A stretch of 64,000 nucleotides of DNA from Rhizobium sp. NXC24 (GTDB taxonomy: Bacteria; Pseudomonadota; Alphaproteobacteria; Rhizobiales; Rhizobiaceae): positions 1,278,501 to 1,342,500 of the forward strand of contig NZ_CP024311.1 of NCBI RefSeq assembly GCF_002944315.1, written 5' to 3'. Under the pieces are notes generated by a model. That model was not told the DNA's origin, searched no databases, and saw nothing but the letters and a program-made list of their open reading frames with translations. The position numbers and the translations under genes were made by a program. Shown in pieces: positions 62,955 through 64,000 of the stretch (the stretch's first letter is position 1; every line of letters begins with the position of its first letter).

Positions 62955-64000
62955 ATGAACATTGCGACCCCCATTCACGCCAAATCCCCGGTCGGCCACA
63001 CGGCCTGTCCGCACGACTGTCCCTCCACCTGTGCGTTGGAGATCGATCTGACGGAGGACGGCAGGATCGGCCGCGTGCGTGGCGCGGGCGATCATTCCTA
63101 TACCGCAGGCGTCATCTGCGCCAAAGTCGCCCGTTATGCCGAACGGCTTTACCATCCGGACCGGCTGACGAAGCCCTTGCGCCGCGCCGGGGCGAAGGGA
63201 GAGGGCCAGTGGCAGGAACTCTCCTGGGACGACGCGCTGGACGAAATTGCCGATGCTTTCGTCAAGGCTGAGGCTAAAGACGGCAGCGAAGCGATCTGGC
63301 CCTATTACTATGCCGGCACCATGGGCTGGGTGCAGCGCGATTCCATCAATCGGCTGCGCCATGCCAAGCGCTATTCCGGTTTCTTTTCCTCGATCTGCAC
63401 AAACCCCGCCTGGACCGGCTTCACCATGGCGACGGGCACGCTGCGTGGTCCTGATCCGCGCGAGATGGGCCGTACCGATTGCGTGGTTATCTGGGGGACA
63501 AACGCGGTCGCGACCCAGGTCAATGTGATGACCCATGCCGTGAAGTCGCGCAAGGAGCGCGGCGCCAAGATCGTCGTCATCGATATCTACGACAATCCGA
63601 CGATGAAACAGGCCGACTTAGCGCTCATCGTCAAGCCGGGCACGGATGCCGCGCTCGCCTGCGCCGTCATGCACATCGCCTTCCGCGACGGCTATGCCGA
63701 TCATGCCTACATGGCCAAATTTGCCGACGAACCGGCAGGTCTCGAAGCGCATCTCAAGACGAAGACGCCGGAATGGGCGGCTGCGATCACCGGCTTATCC
63801 GTCGATGAGATCGAAGCCTTTGCCAAGCTGGTCGGCACGACGAAGAAGACCTATTTCCGCCTCGGCTACGGCTTTACCCGCCAGCGCAACGGCGCGGTCG
63901 CGATGCACGCGGCAGCTTCCGTCGCCACCGTGCTCGGCTCCTGGCAATATGAGGGCGGCGGCGCCTTTCATTCCAACAGCGATATCTTCCGCATGGACGC
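62955..64000 (+). CDS. molybdopterin-dependent oxidoreductase (partial, 5' part)
   Basis: The first 348 codons of a large molybdopterin oxidoreductase; the rest is past the window edge. ACPHDCPSTCALEIDLTEDG near residue 17 gives three of the four [4Fe-4S] Cys, and VICAKVARYAERLYHPDRLT near residue 51 the fourth. VVIWGTNAVATQVNV near residue 180 is a cofactor-binding loop. There is no twin-arginine signal, so it is probably cytoplasmic. An in-frame ATG at 62937 is an alternative start. It could be formate-dehydrogenase- or nitrate-reductase-like; the subfamily is undecided. Confidence 0.9.
   Translation, partial: MNIATPIHAKSPVGHTACPHDCPSTCALEIDLTEDGRIGRVRGAGDHSYTAGVICAKVARYAERLYHPDRLTKPLRRAGAKGEGQWQELSWDDALDEIADAFVKAEAKDGSEAIWPYYYAGTMGWVQRDSINRLRHAKRYSGFFSSICTNPAWTGFTMATGTLRGPDPREMGRTDCVVIWGTNAVATQVNVMTHAVKSRKERGAKIVVIDIYDNPTMKQADLALIVKPGTDAALACAVMHIAFRDGYADHAYMAKFADEPAGLEAHLKTKTPEWAAAITGLSVDEIEAFAKLVGTTKKTYFRLGYGFTRQRNGAVAMHAAASVATVLGSWQYEGGGAFHSNSDIFRMD

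Overview
The window is about 64 kb of chromosome from an alphaproteobacterium of the order Rhizobiales, most likely a Rhizobium. The evidence is high GC content with strong third-position bias, the gene order dnaB-alr-radA-cvpA-purF, fabD-fabG-acpP-fabF-mltG-yicC-gmk facing lptF-lptG-lptD-surA-pdxA-ksgA, and uvrC-pgsA-moaD-moaE, an Omp25/RopB-type outer membrane protein and tripartite TRAP transporters. It is almost wholly coding. About 64 protein genes are supported; two are cut by the window edges. I found no rRNA, tRNA, CRISPR array, transposase, integrase or prophage. No complete unknown defence or mobile system is visible, so the items of interest are small accessory units and regulatory sites set among core genes.

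Layout. 1-2.6 kb: cysS translationally coupled to three tandem GFA-family genes. 2.9-11 kb: the minus-strand replication/purine cluster dnaB, alr, radA, cvpA, purF and an SDR, interrupted by a plus-strand LysE-type exporter. 11.4-14.6 kb: a plus-strand MarR-MFS-HlyD drug-efflux unit placed between dnaB and the ribosomal-protein operon. 14.7-17.4 kb: rpsF-rpsR-DUF2232-rplI, read on the minus strand behind a long leader. 17.4-21.9 kb: accessory genes (adenylate cyclase, SRPBCC protein, XRE regulator, NTF2-like protein, aldo-keto reductase). 22-28.8 kb: fatty-acid synthesis (fabD, fabG, acpP, fabF), then mltG, yicC and gmk. 28.8-37.3 kb: the minus-strand outer-membrane biogenesis block (PAP2 phosphatase, lptF, lptG, lptD, surA-like, pdxA, rsmA). 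37.5-39.5 kb: pepA and holC.

39.5-48.1 kb: accessory metabolism, with a GrpB protein, a galactose-dehydrogenase-like enzyme, a TRAP transporter whose permease genes converge on the binding-protein gene, an S9 peptidase and a lipoprotein polysaccharide deacetylase. 48.2-54.1 kb: an ABC-F ATPase, a stand-alone protein resembling the N-terminal region of rhizobial GGDEF proteins, DinB, ndk, a lipoprotein, a CGNR zinc-finger regulator, and a lone LivH-type permease separated from the regulator by a perfect 28-bp palindrome. 54.1-58.5 kb: the SDR-uvrC-pgsA-moaD-moaE run, with 4-nt start/stop overlaps at SDR/uvrC, pgsA/moaD and moaD/moaE. 58.8-64 kb: outer membrane protein, a divergent SDR/LysR pair, GST, rlmJ and the start of a molybdopterin oxidoreductase.

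How the genes work together. The central 15 kb couples membrane lipid supply (FabD/FabG/AcpP/FabF), peptidoglycan processing (MltG) and LPS export (LptF/LptG/LptD with a SurA-like chaperone). The best regulatory candidates are the palindrome between the CGNR gene and the permease, two palindromes over the marR promoter, paired inverted repeats between the SDR and lysR genes, a terminator-like hairpin in the ndk leader, and a roughly 215-nt rpsF leader.
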